Source of the DNA: Fasciolopsis buskii
Lineage: Eukaryota; Platyhelminthes; Trematoda; Plagiorchiida; Fasciolidae
Assembly: GCA_008360955.1 (NCBI GenBank)
Contig: LUCM01000704.1
Span: 61,431 to 125,430 of the forward strand
Length of the DNA: 64,000 bases
Direction: 5' to 3'
Shown here in pieces: positions 50,070-60,929 of this stretch (the stretch's first letter is position 1; each line of letters begins with the position of its first letter). The notes under the pieces are model-generated. The model was not told where the DNA came from, searched no databases, and saw only the letters and a list, made by a program, of their open reading frames with translations. Made by a program: the position numbers and the translations under genes.

Positions 50070-52600
50070 CCGAATGATGGCCGGTCCCATCTTAAAAAAA
50101 GTGAATAGTGAGGGGCATATCTCATCTCAGCAGTCGTCATCTGTCAGAATAACGGGACCACGGAAACTTCGTTGATATGGCTAATTCTGTTTTAGTCGAG
50201 CAGGAGCGTCCTTTCTGAACTGGCTGCTAAATTACAGGAACAACAGCAGCAGAGGCACAATAAATTGCGCCATTAATAACCACAACAACGCAGTTACGGT
50301 AGCACTGATTGAGGTAGTCAGATTTATTGCATGTGTATGAATACGCAATCAAGTGAATTTCGTTCGATATTCTGATTCCAATCAAACCGTGATGACGATG
50401 CACTTAATCGATGGATTTGTGTTTTGTCTTTTACAATGCATGCCATCAGTTCTTTTAGGGATTCTCGTGCTTGCGAATAACTTTGTCATGTTTATTTAAC
50501 ACGATTCCGTATATTCATTTTGGACTTTCTTGACGTTCAGGGCTAGTGGTCGGAATTTTGTAATACGAAGCCGTTTATTTCCAATGTAATGTAACGCGCA
50601 GCAGGGTACTTATGAAGCTTCCAAAAGCGCATCGTTTGTAGACCCTCATACACCCAATCGTCTTTTATGATTATATCAAGCAGAAATTAGTGCGGACATA
50701 AAGCGGTTCTGATAAATTAGCTTCGAATCTTCATTTTGCTGTTAGCATGCCCCTCTCTTATTGCTACTTCCCGTGGTTGCAAACAGGATATGTTTGCGCT
50801 GTTCCACCGAGATGGTGCAATTTTATATGAATCCTTGACTGATTGTTCACTTTTCATCATATGCTTGAAGGGAGAATACAGTGGAAAGGACGGGTCCCAA
50901 AACAGCTAGGGCCCAACTAACGGAATGGCAGAGAAACACATCAGGTTCCAAATGGTCAGGCCTAGTAACGAACTGGGCGACACAACAAAATGTCATCTAC
51001 TTCTTGATAGCTGTTCTGCTTAATTTGATCAAGATTTATGACTCGCTATTTCAGTTCTTTGATTTCTGTAGACTGTAAGCTTTTCCCACACGGCAAGTGA
51101 CTGTATGCACGTGTCTCTCCAAATGGCCTGCGTCTAGGAGATGTCTACGTACATAACTCGTTTTGTGAATTCCTGTCGTTCCGCTGGCTCCCTCGGGGTG
51201 ACTATGACAGTCACTCATTATTCACTCCTCTAACACGTGTATTTTATTTGCTCCATTTTATTGCTTGTTGTGATCCTGAATTTTCATTCTACATCACCAT
51301 CTTTACTGCAAAAGTAGTTGCTGGCCTAGCGTGACTGACTACGGCTTGTCCTTCGTTTTTTGTTGCTATAAAGTCTCGAAGATGGATTCTTCAAATCTGA
51401 GGTTTGAAAGTGACAATTTCCTTGTTTTCTATGAAAATTATTGTACTCGTAGTTGGAACATTTTACTCATTGATCCTCACAAATCAGCTCAAAATTGGAC
51501 GGCGAGGTGACTGCTAGTGGCATTCTAATTAGTATGAAAATCATACATTTAGCCCACCGCTGAATGAGTGATCTCTTTCTGTATACCGCTGCACTCGGTT
51601 TAGTTGAAATAGTTCCGTCTGTATAAAGCAACGCCAGCATTCGACAGGCTACTAGTACGCCCACTGATTTTCTGGCTTCGGCCTCGTCCTCGATTTGGAA
51701 TACGTGGTTCCTTGACGTGTCTGAGTACTAACTGAATACTTGTTGACTCAGTTGAACGGTTTTACTTTGCATCGAAACATGATTGCCTGACACAGATCAT
51801 CACCAACAGCCCATCATTTATGTCTTGGCAACCTTTTATAAAGTCCAAACAATCACATATAAATAGTAACTGACGAAGACGGCGAATCACATCTAGTTAG
51901 TTATCGTCATCCGAACGGGGCTAGACAGTGAATCGTATGCACTTGTATGATTTTCCTAAGGTTCCGTGTTTGGATCTAAGACTTTGGAGTTACCCTTTCA
52001 TCTACGCACAATTGTGCCTCGTCTTTGATGTTAGGGTATTGGCTCCAGTGTGATATTCTGTTTTATTTTTACCAAATGGAGGAATGTTGTGCTGTTTTCG
52101 TTAATTCATTCGTGGACAAATACTCGGAAAGCTCTTTCGAAAACTATTTTGGTACGTACTGTAAACAAATGGCTAACATGATCACAGAGGCAACACTGGA
52201 AGACGGCTATACACGCACATTCACCACCGATACGGTGACGGCTCCAAACACCCCCTGTCCTCGATTGCATGTATCCGCCCCGTTAACATCACAACAGCAA
52301 AGAGGATGAAGAAAGAGCGACCGAGCGACCGACCGTCACCGTTCTGGGCTCGTTCACATCACACGTCCACGTAGCGTCGCGCCAAACTGTCTGCCGAGCT
52401 TCGTAGTCTGCGTTCATTGCTGTCAAAGGTGCAACACCTGTTTGCTCGCCACTGCAGTCATGTGTGTTGGTGCGAGAACCCAAATGTGCACATACACACA
52501 GACACGCGTGATTGTGTTCATGTCTCTGACACCCTGTTTTTCCTCGCAAATACACAGACGCACTCACACGCACAGGCACACACTTAGGAACTGTTGATCT
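50070..52600. other. Non-coding stretch
   Basis: No supported gene. A 94-codon frame at 52025-52309 (+) reads protein-like (VNSFVDKYSESSFENYF) but lacks decisive splice or homology support. CA-rich imperfect repeats occur around 52490-52580. Confidence 0.35.
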
Positions 52601-52620
52601 TCGTTTATTTATATGCAGAA

Positions 52621-52791
52621 TGTCATGAATCGGTGCCAACCGGATTTGCGGTCACCGAAAGCAACAGGTCACGCGAGCAAGAAGGAAGTGCTTGTGCCGT
52701 CGGTTTTTCTGGGTTGTTAGGCTGGCATTTGGTTGACCGATACCTGATTGGTACAATCGTATATGATCGATTATGGTTGGGCACAAAGGGT
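52621..52791 (+). CDS. Weak candidate internal exon
   Basis: A strong-looking acceptor (TTCGTTTATTTATATGCAG) opens a frame reading ECHESVPTGFAVTESNRSRE, with a donor-like AAAGG|GTAACC near 52791. The frame stays open to 52974. No recognisable domain. It could equally be chance. Confidence 0.22.
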
Positions 52792-52979
52792 AACCAGACC
52801 TGTTGTGGTGTGAGGAGCACACAAAATGATGTGAGGCCACATAAATGTGTTCACTGCTTTCTCCGCAAATTAATTGCAAAGCCCCCCAATGACAAAGTTA
52901 CAAACCCCACGAAGATAGACAGTGATGCGATAAGTTGTTTACATCAGCAATGCAACCGATTGCTGTGCAAGTAAAATAT

Positions 52980-54770
52980 AGGAAATCCAAGTGCACACTG
53001 ATTGACCGACCGATAATCCTGAAGTGTGTTCAGTTGAAATAATTGAAAGCAACGCGAGTTGTATTCGGTTGGCAATGAAAGGAAATAGCTAATATTGTTA
53101 TTTTTAAACATGTTTTCTCTCTCTTGTGCATAACCTAATTCATATGTACTTTCCAGATTAGAGCAGAATTTTTCGAACTTCAGTTGACTGTGCACAGCTT
53201 CTCTTTCCCGAATATTTAATGAAAGCAGGCATAAAACGTTCCCCAAATGGAGTCACAGAACCAACGAGAGGGAAACACCAGAAAATTCCTAGTTAAGGCC
53301 GCTGAGACAAACATAATTTTTGCACTGACGCAGTGATCGTTGGGTAGTGAAGAAAACGTTCCCGGGGGAATACAGATATGCATGGACAGTGGCAATTCGT
53401 AAACCGATGAAATCGAACAGCACGAGAATGGCAATTCAAGCATCCATCCATTCACACGTCGGCAGTAACAATCAGAGTTATTGTACACCAATGGTTTTTG
53501 ATGGGAAAACGATAGGAAGAATCGATAATGCCAACTGAGCTATCAGTTCATTTTATTTAGTTAGATCTGAAACTAAAATGGTAACTCCAGACCAACTTTA
53601 TTTCTTTGAACTATATGAGTTTTGTTTGTGCATTTTCCAACTTGATGTTGGGTTACCTGGGTGACTCTCCGGTCTACATTCCATTGTGAATTGCTATTAT
53701 AAGTTATTTTACTATAGTCATTAGACGCTATAAAAATTATCTGATTCGGAATTATTTGACGAACTCTTGGGTTTTTTCTGTTTAACATAAAGCCCAAAGG
53801 TGTGAATGTTTTAATCTGCTTGCATCTCGAACAACTGGTGTAGAAATGCAAAAGGAAGCGGCAATTTTTTGGTACACTTGCTTTTTACACAGGTGCACTG
53901 AGAGGGGTACGCCAAACTGCTTAATGGACCATTACCTAAAATCGATAACAATGGCCCGGATAGTTAAAGTGATAGGGAGCCACAACTGTTCTCCAACGTT
54001 GGAAACGGCTAATGTATCAATTGAACAAAAAACTAATTCTTATTACACATTGCAGTGATTGTCAGTTTAAAATTTGCTTTAACTGGAAGTTACATTTTAC
54101 TTGGATGCGGGGATAAACTTCATCAGACGACTGCTTTCGCGGACCACAAATCATCGTTGTGGTTTATAAATGAGATGATCATCTCTACGGACTCCTAATG
54201 AATCTAGGAAGATTCTGGTACGAGTAGTCATTGGTCGTAGGCAGTCAAATACAGACCTGAACGAAGACATTATCAACAAAACCGAGACACATACATCGTT
54301 CGGTCGCCCCCGGTCATCCATGTTTATTCTCCCAGCGGACCGAGTTTTACAAGGAAGCAACAGAAGAATTCGTTGAGCGAAATCCCTGCATGCTTATGTG
54401 TTCGTGTGCGTCCGTCCATTTCCATATGTGGGACATTCTACATTTCCTGCATCGCAAGAAATGTTTTTTAAGGCACATTATCTAGATTTGCTGGGCAAAA
54501 AATCGGTTGGCAAGCTGCAGTTAAGATCTATGTGAAATAACCGAAATAAACCGTTTTTGTCCACCCGTCGGACAATGCTCACAGTATATTTTGAATGCTT
54601 CATCATATTGGCTACCCGGGTACCGCGGAACACTTCTAGGTGATTTGAGGAGTGCTTCTGAGGACTGGATAAAAGCATAGACAACAATGAAAGAATCGTG
54701 ACGTAATAACTAACGTGAAACAACTAAGATAACAATTTTCGTACATGGTGCACTGTCCACTGAGGGCGCA
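52980..54770. other. Non-coding stretch
   Basis: Nothing recognised on either strand. Confidence 0.4.
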
Positions 54771-54773
54771 CAC

Positions 54774-56320
54774 ATGAAGGTACAGTCATCATTGTATGTT
54801 TTTCTATTTTTTTTACATCCTCCTTTCCTTGTCGACCTGCATGCACATCCAAATTTTCCAAAGTCGAATACATTCACTCCGCAGTTTGCTCCAAGTCTCG
54901 TCTTGATCCACGCCCTGTGTCGTGTGTTGTTTGTCGGAGCACATGTCTCAATCCCGTTGTCTGCCCCACCTCCTTGTTCGGCTGCTTTTGAGCTACTTAC
55001 TTCTATTTCATCTTATCAATGCGGACAACAGGATTAAAACATTGTTTTCTCAATTCGTCTTATGTCCTGACTGAATCCTTCTCGTTATCTGCCTCACCCC
55101 GTTAACTCGAAACGGGGTCTGTACCCGTCATACCCTAGGCCCTGGTGCGGACATATACATGCCAAATGTTATCAAGATGATTTTAAATGGGTTTGGGTTA
55201 CTCCGGACGGTAACACCGACGGAGAAGTGGTGGGCTACTTAACTGATTGTGAAACGACAAGAACAAACTTGAACTCATTATTTGGGTTCTGCCACCAACT
55301 AGACCGCGTTTTTACACGACCAGGTAGTGACCAATGTAACGGACGGATCTAAAGCTCGAATGTTCGTCAAACCTCGGGTGGCTTACCGTGGTTGTCATAA
55401 TTTTGCCTGAAGTTTTGTTGATTGTTGTGATTGCCCGTGACACGCAAATATCTTTTCATACTCTCGCAGCGTCTAAGATCAATTTCTTAATCGACTTCGA
55501 GATAAGCATTTCTTTCTTACAGATCATTGTTACACTGCGATATTAAATCGTCTTACGTATGAAAACATTTTTGGTGTAATCCGATATCCGTTTGAATGGA
55601 CTGGCAATAAGGGTTTCAAATGCCCTCACTTCCCATTGTTTTGTTTTCATTTTGTTCTCAGCTGAATTCTCCTCTGTGGGGAGTTCGGTGAGGACGTAAT
55701 CAATTAACTATCTTGCGATCAGTGGTCACTTTTGTTTTTGCCGCAATCGCTGACCAGAAACACACATGTACACATACATACACATATATACACACCGAGA
55801 AACGGAGAGACTAAGAGAAACATAGACAGCACACACGAAATCGTGCGTGTGATGCTGTGCGACTCCCCGAAACTCGCGGCATTGTTTACACAGCTTGACT
55901 GAGTGTTCATCAACTACCCCATTTGGTCGAAGTTTGTTTTCCCGAATCATGTGTGTTCTTCCTGGTTGATCCAAAAAATTACGGAGATAACGACCACCTG
56001 CAAATAAGTGGGCCGTGTGTGTTTAGACACAGAATGAATCGATCGATATCGAGCACACTTACTAAGTCAATAGTATATGAACACTTCCGGAAACGACTAC
56101 ATTGTAAATCTTACCAACAAGGATTTCAAGTGGAAAGCGAGAGATTATTTTTTCATACCTAGTGAAGTTTAGTGATATGAATGGGATACTCCTATGGAGA
56201 TCATAAACTTTGTGGCGTTGTTCAAGATCAGGTTTGCAAAGTGCCAAAGTGGTACATTCGGATCCGTCTGTTAGCTATTAGAGTGCCCTCTGCTAGACGA
56301 GTGTTAAAACTTGGCATGTG
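54774..56320. other. Non-coding stretch with pyrimidine-rich part and CA/TA repeats
   Basis: An 87-codon ATG frame at 54774-55037 (+) starts with a hydrophobic run (MKVQSSLYVFLFFLHPPF) but the whole region is pyrimidine-rich, so Leu/Phe/Pro are expected without selection. An imperfect (CA/TA)n tract lies at 55762-55796. Confidence 0.4.
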
Positions 56321-56328
56321 TTGCAACG

Positions 56329-56476
56329 TCGAGCAGGTAGTCAAGCGGATAACGCGGTGGCAGGTTCGAATCCTTTCACTTTCAACTTCCCCACCTATCA
56401 GTTTTTTATGGACCACGATCCATTATTGGAAAATGATGTGCACTGTTATTTCGATAGTAAATGAAGTAAACAAGAA
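56329..56476 (+). mobile_element. tRNA-derived SINE, family A, copy 8
   Basis: The head CAGGTAGTCAAGCGGATAAC leads to a perfect pol III B box GGTTCGAATCC (56363-56373). The family body follows with GGACCACGATCCATTATTGG and AAATGATGTGCACTGTTATT, then an A-rich tail. The internal promoter is among the best preserved, although the head is shortened relative to the copy at 24.6 kb. Confidence 0.8.
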
Positions 56477-56479
56477 AAC

Positions 56480-58330
56480 AGTAGAAAGACAACCGAAAGT
56501 AGACAAGCTATTTTGCTCTTTTTCTTCCCGTAACACGTCAGACTCAAACTCAGGGGTCTAAGAGATCTTGAGACAGCGACTGAACGCGTTGGGTGACACA
56601 GATGCGAGATGTGAATAAACTGCGCTCGGTGTTTTTGATCACCTAGATGCATAGTGGCAACTTGCATGCCTCCCAGATGAATGGCCGCAGTGCGATAGGG
56701 GTTACGAAAGCAGGATATGGTCTAACAAGACGGAATCTTGACTTATGATTCCAGTGTAAAAAGATGACTCGATGATGTGGAGCTTCAGTGTGAAAAGTAC
56801 ATTCTGAAAGACAGGAGGTCAAGGAAATTGGTGTAGATGAGTCATGTTGCCACTGGACCCTTAACATTAAAATCTTTCTTCCAAGAGATTTTAAGGGTGA
56901 ATTTCTGTGTCCGAAATTTTTCTTTTCAATCGTCTCTCGAGTTAGCAACCAGAAGCAGAGCACATCGTTGCCCGCTAAAATGAGTGCAAGAAATATGTAA
57001 AATGAGCTCCGCCACAATGGGCGCGCAAATCACAAATGATGCCCAATTAGTTACTGCGTTTACAACTTTCCCTTGAATTCTGAGTCCACTTCACGTTAGG
57101 TAAGGTTGAGTTTTCAAAGGTTAGCTTGATTCCACTGGCTATATTACAGATGGACGCTGACGAGGGTGTTCAGAATTGGATCTTTATCCCTGCGACTTAG
57201 TGAATAGACGTCATTTCTGTGACAAGAAAAAGTGAAATGGAACCAGCTTGAGGCAAGCCCCTGGGTTTGAAAGCGTCATCTACAATAGTCGATCCAGTTT
57301 AGGTTGATCAGTTGTGAGTTTGGACAGTTGGATCACCTTTCGATTATCCATCTGTATTCGACTACCATTCAAATAAGGGAAAAAAAGAAATGGGAAATGA
57401 GTCCGAGAAGAAGCTTGATGAAATCATTGGTCCCCGAGTTCATCACACAGAGATGATTTTTTCTGAAGAATCTTTCCTAGCAAACCAACTCAGCTACTGG
57501 CTATTTAGAGCGCAATTTTGAGATTTGTGCAATGAATCGGCAATTTGTTTCAAGAGAGCACGGAATAAGCTTTCGGTAATTCGAAGTCATCTGCTTGGGA
57601 AGTGCGGTTGCTTACTTCATTCGAAGGAGACTAACAGGAAACTGCGGTGACTGTCAGTGTTTTTGAACCGTTATTCATATTAAATCCTGAGTTTTGTGAT
57701 ACTCGAGCTTGGCATTTAGATTAGACAAACTTCATCACCAGCCCAGATGAAAAACTGAGCAAAAAACACCAAAGAATGGGCGAAAAAACTATTCACTCTA
57801 ATTTATGATGACATATTTACTTTGCCGGGGTCTTGAGAACCCAGCATTCTCCGCGGAATCGAATGTGTGCAAAAACTTAATATGAAAGTGCAGTACTGTT
57901 GGAAATAATTGTCAACAGATAGCATCTAAAGTGTCGTGAATATCAATTCCTAGATGAGGTGGGGTTAGCCAATAGGCGAAATCTGGGGAGAATTTTCATT
58001 ATTTCGACAATACTGTACTGCTGAAAATGAGACTTTCGAATGTAGCCGTGAGCTTTCGCCACTGAAAGGTGACACTCCTCAGAGATGTGTGTGTGTGGGG
58101 GGGGGGGAGGGTGAGGCGGGAGAATTGGAGTACGCGTTTATGTCATAGTCATCCAGGCACCAGGAGCTTTGAAAACTACCACATTCGTTGTCTATTTTGT
58201 CCTACGTTTTCACCTGTTTCCATGATATTCTTGGGAATGAGCCTGTCATTTTCTACGACAGCAACGACTACAATTTGCTTAGTTTCACCGGTCATTTTAC
58301 CTTATAGTTTTGGTCATTCATTGTCGTCGG
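56480..58330. other. Non-coding stretch
   Basis: No supported gene. The inverted left half of the stem-loop repeat is at 57726-57745. A G-run (12 bases) after a short (TG)n lies at about 58085-58107. Confidence 0.4.
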
Positions 58331-58671
58331 CCGGTTGACAGGCCAACGGCAAAATTCTACAGACATGCAGCTAACGCGCATCGGTTTCTACCATAGTCAA
58401 ATGATCATCCTCACAGATGATACCCCAAGGTCGAAATCCTTTGGCTGTTATCCGATGCTAACCGGTAGTGAGCACTTACTATCCCATATTTCGGCCTCAC
58501 TGATTTTAAAATACCGAAAGGAAAATCCTAATAACAATGTGATTTTTTGAATGCAACAGAAGTTCAAGAGACTCCGAACCGCATAAATATTTAGATCAAA
58601 CACTCTGCTGACTTCCACTCAGTCTACAGTTTAATCACTGCAATTCCGTCATGATTGATCTCAGACTCAAC

Positions 58672-58796
58672 AGACCTGAGTGAAGACGAACGGAATGACT
58701 GCGGTGAAATCAAAACAGCCACGCCTAGTTCATCCTCCTCTAGTCCACGTATACACGACGTGAAGCTTGACAGGACGGCGGCTTATGTGTGGTTCC
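58672..58796 (+). CDS. Candidate exon flanking a (GTT)n tract
   Basis: An acceptor-like GATTGATCTCAG (ending at about 58668) and a coding-like frame, SDSTDLSEDERNDCGEIKTA followed by TPSSSSSSPRIHDVKLDRTA, precede a (TGT)n microsatellite. Acidic then Ser-rich composition suggests a disordered protein region. The right boundary is unclear (donor-like CACGAC|GTGAAG is one option), and I could not join it in phase with the 58944 exon. If real, it belongs to the same plus-strand gene. Confidence 0.3.
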
Positions 58797-58797
58797 G

Positions 58798-58846
<49 letters not shown>

Positions 58847-58848
58847 GC
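58797..58848. repeat. (GTT)n trinucleotide microsatellite
   Basis: About 17 uninterrupted TGT units. A poly-valine reading runs across it on the plus strand and is probably not translated. Confidence 0.95.
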
Positions 58849-58943
58849 TTAGAGACAGAGATTATCTAGAACGTTTAAATTTTAAGGACTTAGAGCTTAG
58901 TGAAATGGAGAGCCTTTCGGAGTTTTTGAAGTTTCATACTTAG

Positions 58944-59027
58944 AATACGTGTGCGCCGTCCAGATAGAAAGAAGAAGGAACATGAAGAGAGTGCCGAGAA
59001 GAGGATGTATGAATTCCTGAAGTGCAC
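58944..59027 (+). CDS. Candidate internal exon, basic/charged segment
   Basis: 84 nt between a good acceptor (AAGTTTCATACTTAG) and a near-consensus donor (GTAAGC). The only open frame reads IRVRRPDRKKKEHEESAEKR followed by MYEFLKC, strongly charged and helix-prone. It enters needing one base to complete a codon and leaves two bases (AC) over. These two bases join in frame to the exon at 59184, where the next base is T (Thr codon). Exon size, sites and codon content all fit a real exon. No protein family recognised. Confidence 0.45.
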
Positions 59028-59183
59028 GTAAGCATTCGATCAATAGCTTATCTGTGACAGGCAAATTTCAGTAAATATGAACTTTAGTGGGACCAATTAA
59101 TTTTCCGGGTAGAATCCTAGTTCAATTGTTCCTCGTAAATTCTACTCTTGCCCCTTGTCCAGTATGATGTCTGTCAATTTCAG

Positions 59184-59295
59184 TTCTGCAGACTCCAGAT
59201 GGACCACTATTTTTCGGATTGTTTTACCGAGAAATGAAAATTTCCTCGGTTTGTCTATGGCCAAACCCCACCACGAACTTGATTCATTGTTTTGA
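59184..59295 (+). CDS. Candidate terminal exon joined to 58944-59027
   Basis: The acceptor GTCTGTCAATTTCAG is followed by T, completing the Thr codon left by the previous exon. The frame then reads SADSRWTTIFRIVLPRNENF and LGLSMAKPHHELDSLF before TGA at 59293-59295. The intron would be 156 nt (59028-59183). A weak donor-like CTCG|GTTTGT inside the frame would allow an internal exon instead. No AATAAA occurs shortly after the stop, which weighs against a terminal exon. Function unknown. Confidence 0.4.
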
Positions 59296-59299
59296 AACC

Positions 59300-59610
59300 G
59301 ATTAGCTGTACCGGGTCACAATAGCGTATAAGTCAGTTGTGTTTTGACGAATTCTTAACAAAACACAGCAATAGTACGGCTTCCGTAACGGATTTCAAAA
59401 CAAGATAATTCTTCTGTGTCATGATCACAGTTAAAGTTGTTCGGTGGGGATGAGATATAAAAATAATACGTGTCGAGGTGATACCTGTGTTCATACAACC
59501 GTATGTCAACATACGGCAATAACAAATCAATGTTTTTATCCTTAATACGGGTATCAGTAGATTTGATATTGCAAAAAAAATTATTCAACCTGGGATGCCA
59601 ATGCTGAACG
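59300..59610. other. Non-coding stretch
   Basis: No signal recognised; no poly-A signal for the preceding candidate exon. Confidence 0.4.
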
Positions 59611-59619
59611 TATTGTTAG

Positions 59620-59735
59620 AACTTTTTACCTCCGTGTTAGGACCGATCAGCAATGGACACTCACCGCGCCCGAATTGGGAGGGAAACCGGGACGAACGAG
59701 TGAATTTGGATTGGCTTAGTCGATGAATTTTCCGG
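59620..59735 (-). mobile_element. tRNA-derived SINE, family B, copy 3
   Basis: The plus strand carries the inverted blocks GATCAGCAATGGACAC, CCGCGCCCGAATTGGGA and GAAACCGGGACGAACGA (B box region), then a decayed D-arm. Order and spacing match the copy at 25205-25356. Confidence 0.65.
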
Positions 59736-59739
59736 TCAC

Positions 59740-60410
59740 AGTCTCAAAAGTTTATTGAACTGGTCAGTCAAATCGCTAAAGCGATTGACCCACACTCGTT
59801 CGCGACGGAGTTCGGAAGCGGTGAACATGGACTGATAGTGATTTCTTAGAAGAACCAATCAGCTGCACAATGCTTCCAGAGTTCAATAGAGTGACGTTAC
59901 CGGACGGTAGTAATGAGTTACAATTAACCGGGATTCTCGAAGCCCACAAACTATCGGGGAACAAAATTTGGAAGTTAAGTGCATACAAACCACAGTTCAT
60001 AGTCAACAATATGCGTGGACTAGGGCTACCAGACAAACTTCTTTATTTAGTTAGCCGGAAAATTACGAAAGAAAAACCAGCATGCTGATCTTATCAGGCA
60101 GATGACAAATGCAGCCATTGCCGGAAGGGATGAATTCTTGTATTAGTTACACATGTACGCGACGATGAACTGAGCAACCCTGAGGTGATTAGTCACAGAA
60201 ATCCATTGCAGGCAGAGGAACTTGGCAAAAACACAGGTTAGCCGAATGAGGTGCATGACACATAGTCCTACTCCTATCACTAGCTTTCGTCTTTCTCTCA
60301 TTGCAAGTTACCTTTCGAATTGACGAAACTGGATAGAGTGAAAAATCCAATTTGTTTTGAACAGTTTTTACAACGAGGCATATTTGTGCTTAAGGAATCC
60401 CGCAACAGCT
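59740..60410. other. Non-coding stretch with one protein-like frame
   Basis: An ATG frame of 72 codons (59870-60088, +) reads MLPEFNRVTLPDGSNELQLT and onward, hydrophilic and balanced. No splice or homology support. Confidence 0.3.
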
Positions 60411-60499
60411 GGAGAATCTATGCATAATCAAATGAATCTGTCATATTATTAATGCGGAAATTACGAACCTTATCAAACTCTCCGTGCTCCATATCGTAA

Positions 60500-60865
60500 A
60501 CCGCATCATATGAATCTTCATTCGAACCACAAGTGTAATCATTATCATAATCCTTACCATCACCATCATCCTCCACGGAATCTATGTACTCAACATCATT
60601 ATCATCATCAGTACAATCATTGTTATCATAAAACCAAACACCGTCATTATCATCAACATCATCATTGTCAGTATCATCATGCGAATCACCGTTGTCATCA
60701 ACATCCTTCTCTTCATCATCAACATCATTAGCCGAATAATCGTGCTCATCACAGTCCTCATCAGAGTTGTCATTATCGCTCAGATCCTTGTCGCCACTGC
60801 TATCAGCAATGACATCATTACCATTTTCGGTACTGTCCTCTCCATTGCCATCATCATCACCATTC
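60500..60865. repeat. Degenerate (ATC)n microsatellite with 167-codon Asp-rich frame
   Basis: Long imperfect ATC/CATCAT triplet array. The minus strand stays open for 167 codons (60418-60921) rich in D, N and E because GAT is a sense codon, and other frames are open for the same reason (His-rich and Ile-rich plus frames, Met-rich minus frame). Periodic interruptions show an old array. An acidic protein cannot be fully excluded, but the repeat explains the frame. Confidence 0.75.
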
Positions 60866-60929
60866 CCGGAGGATTCTTTGCTAACCTGACACAAAGAAGC
60901 AGTCCACTTTCTGTATCCCACCTAAAAAA

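Noticed and set aside
54774..55037. Possible secreted protein (hydrophobic start)
   Set aside because: Region is pyrimidine-rich, which by itself yields Leu/Phe/Pro; no c-region and no splice support.
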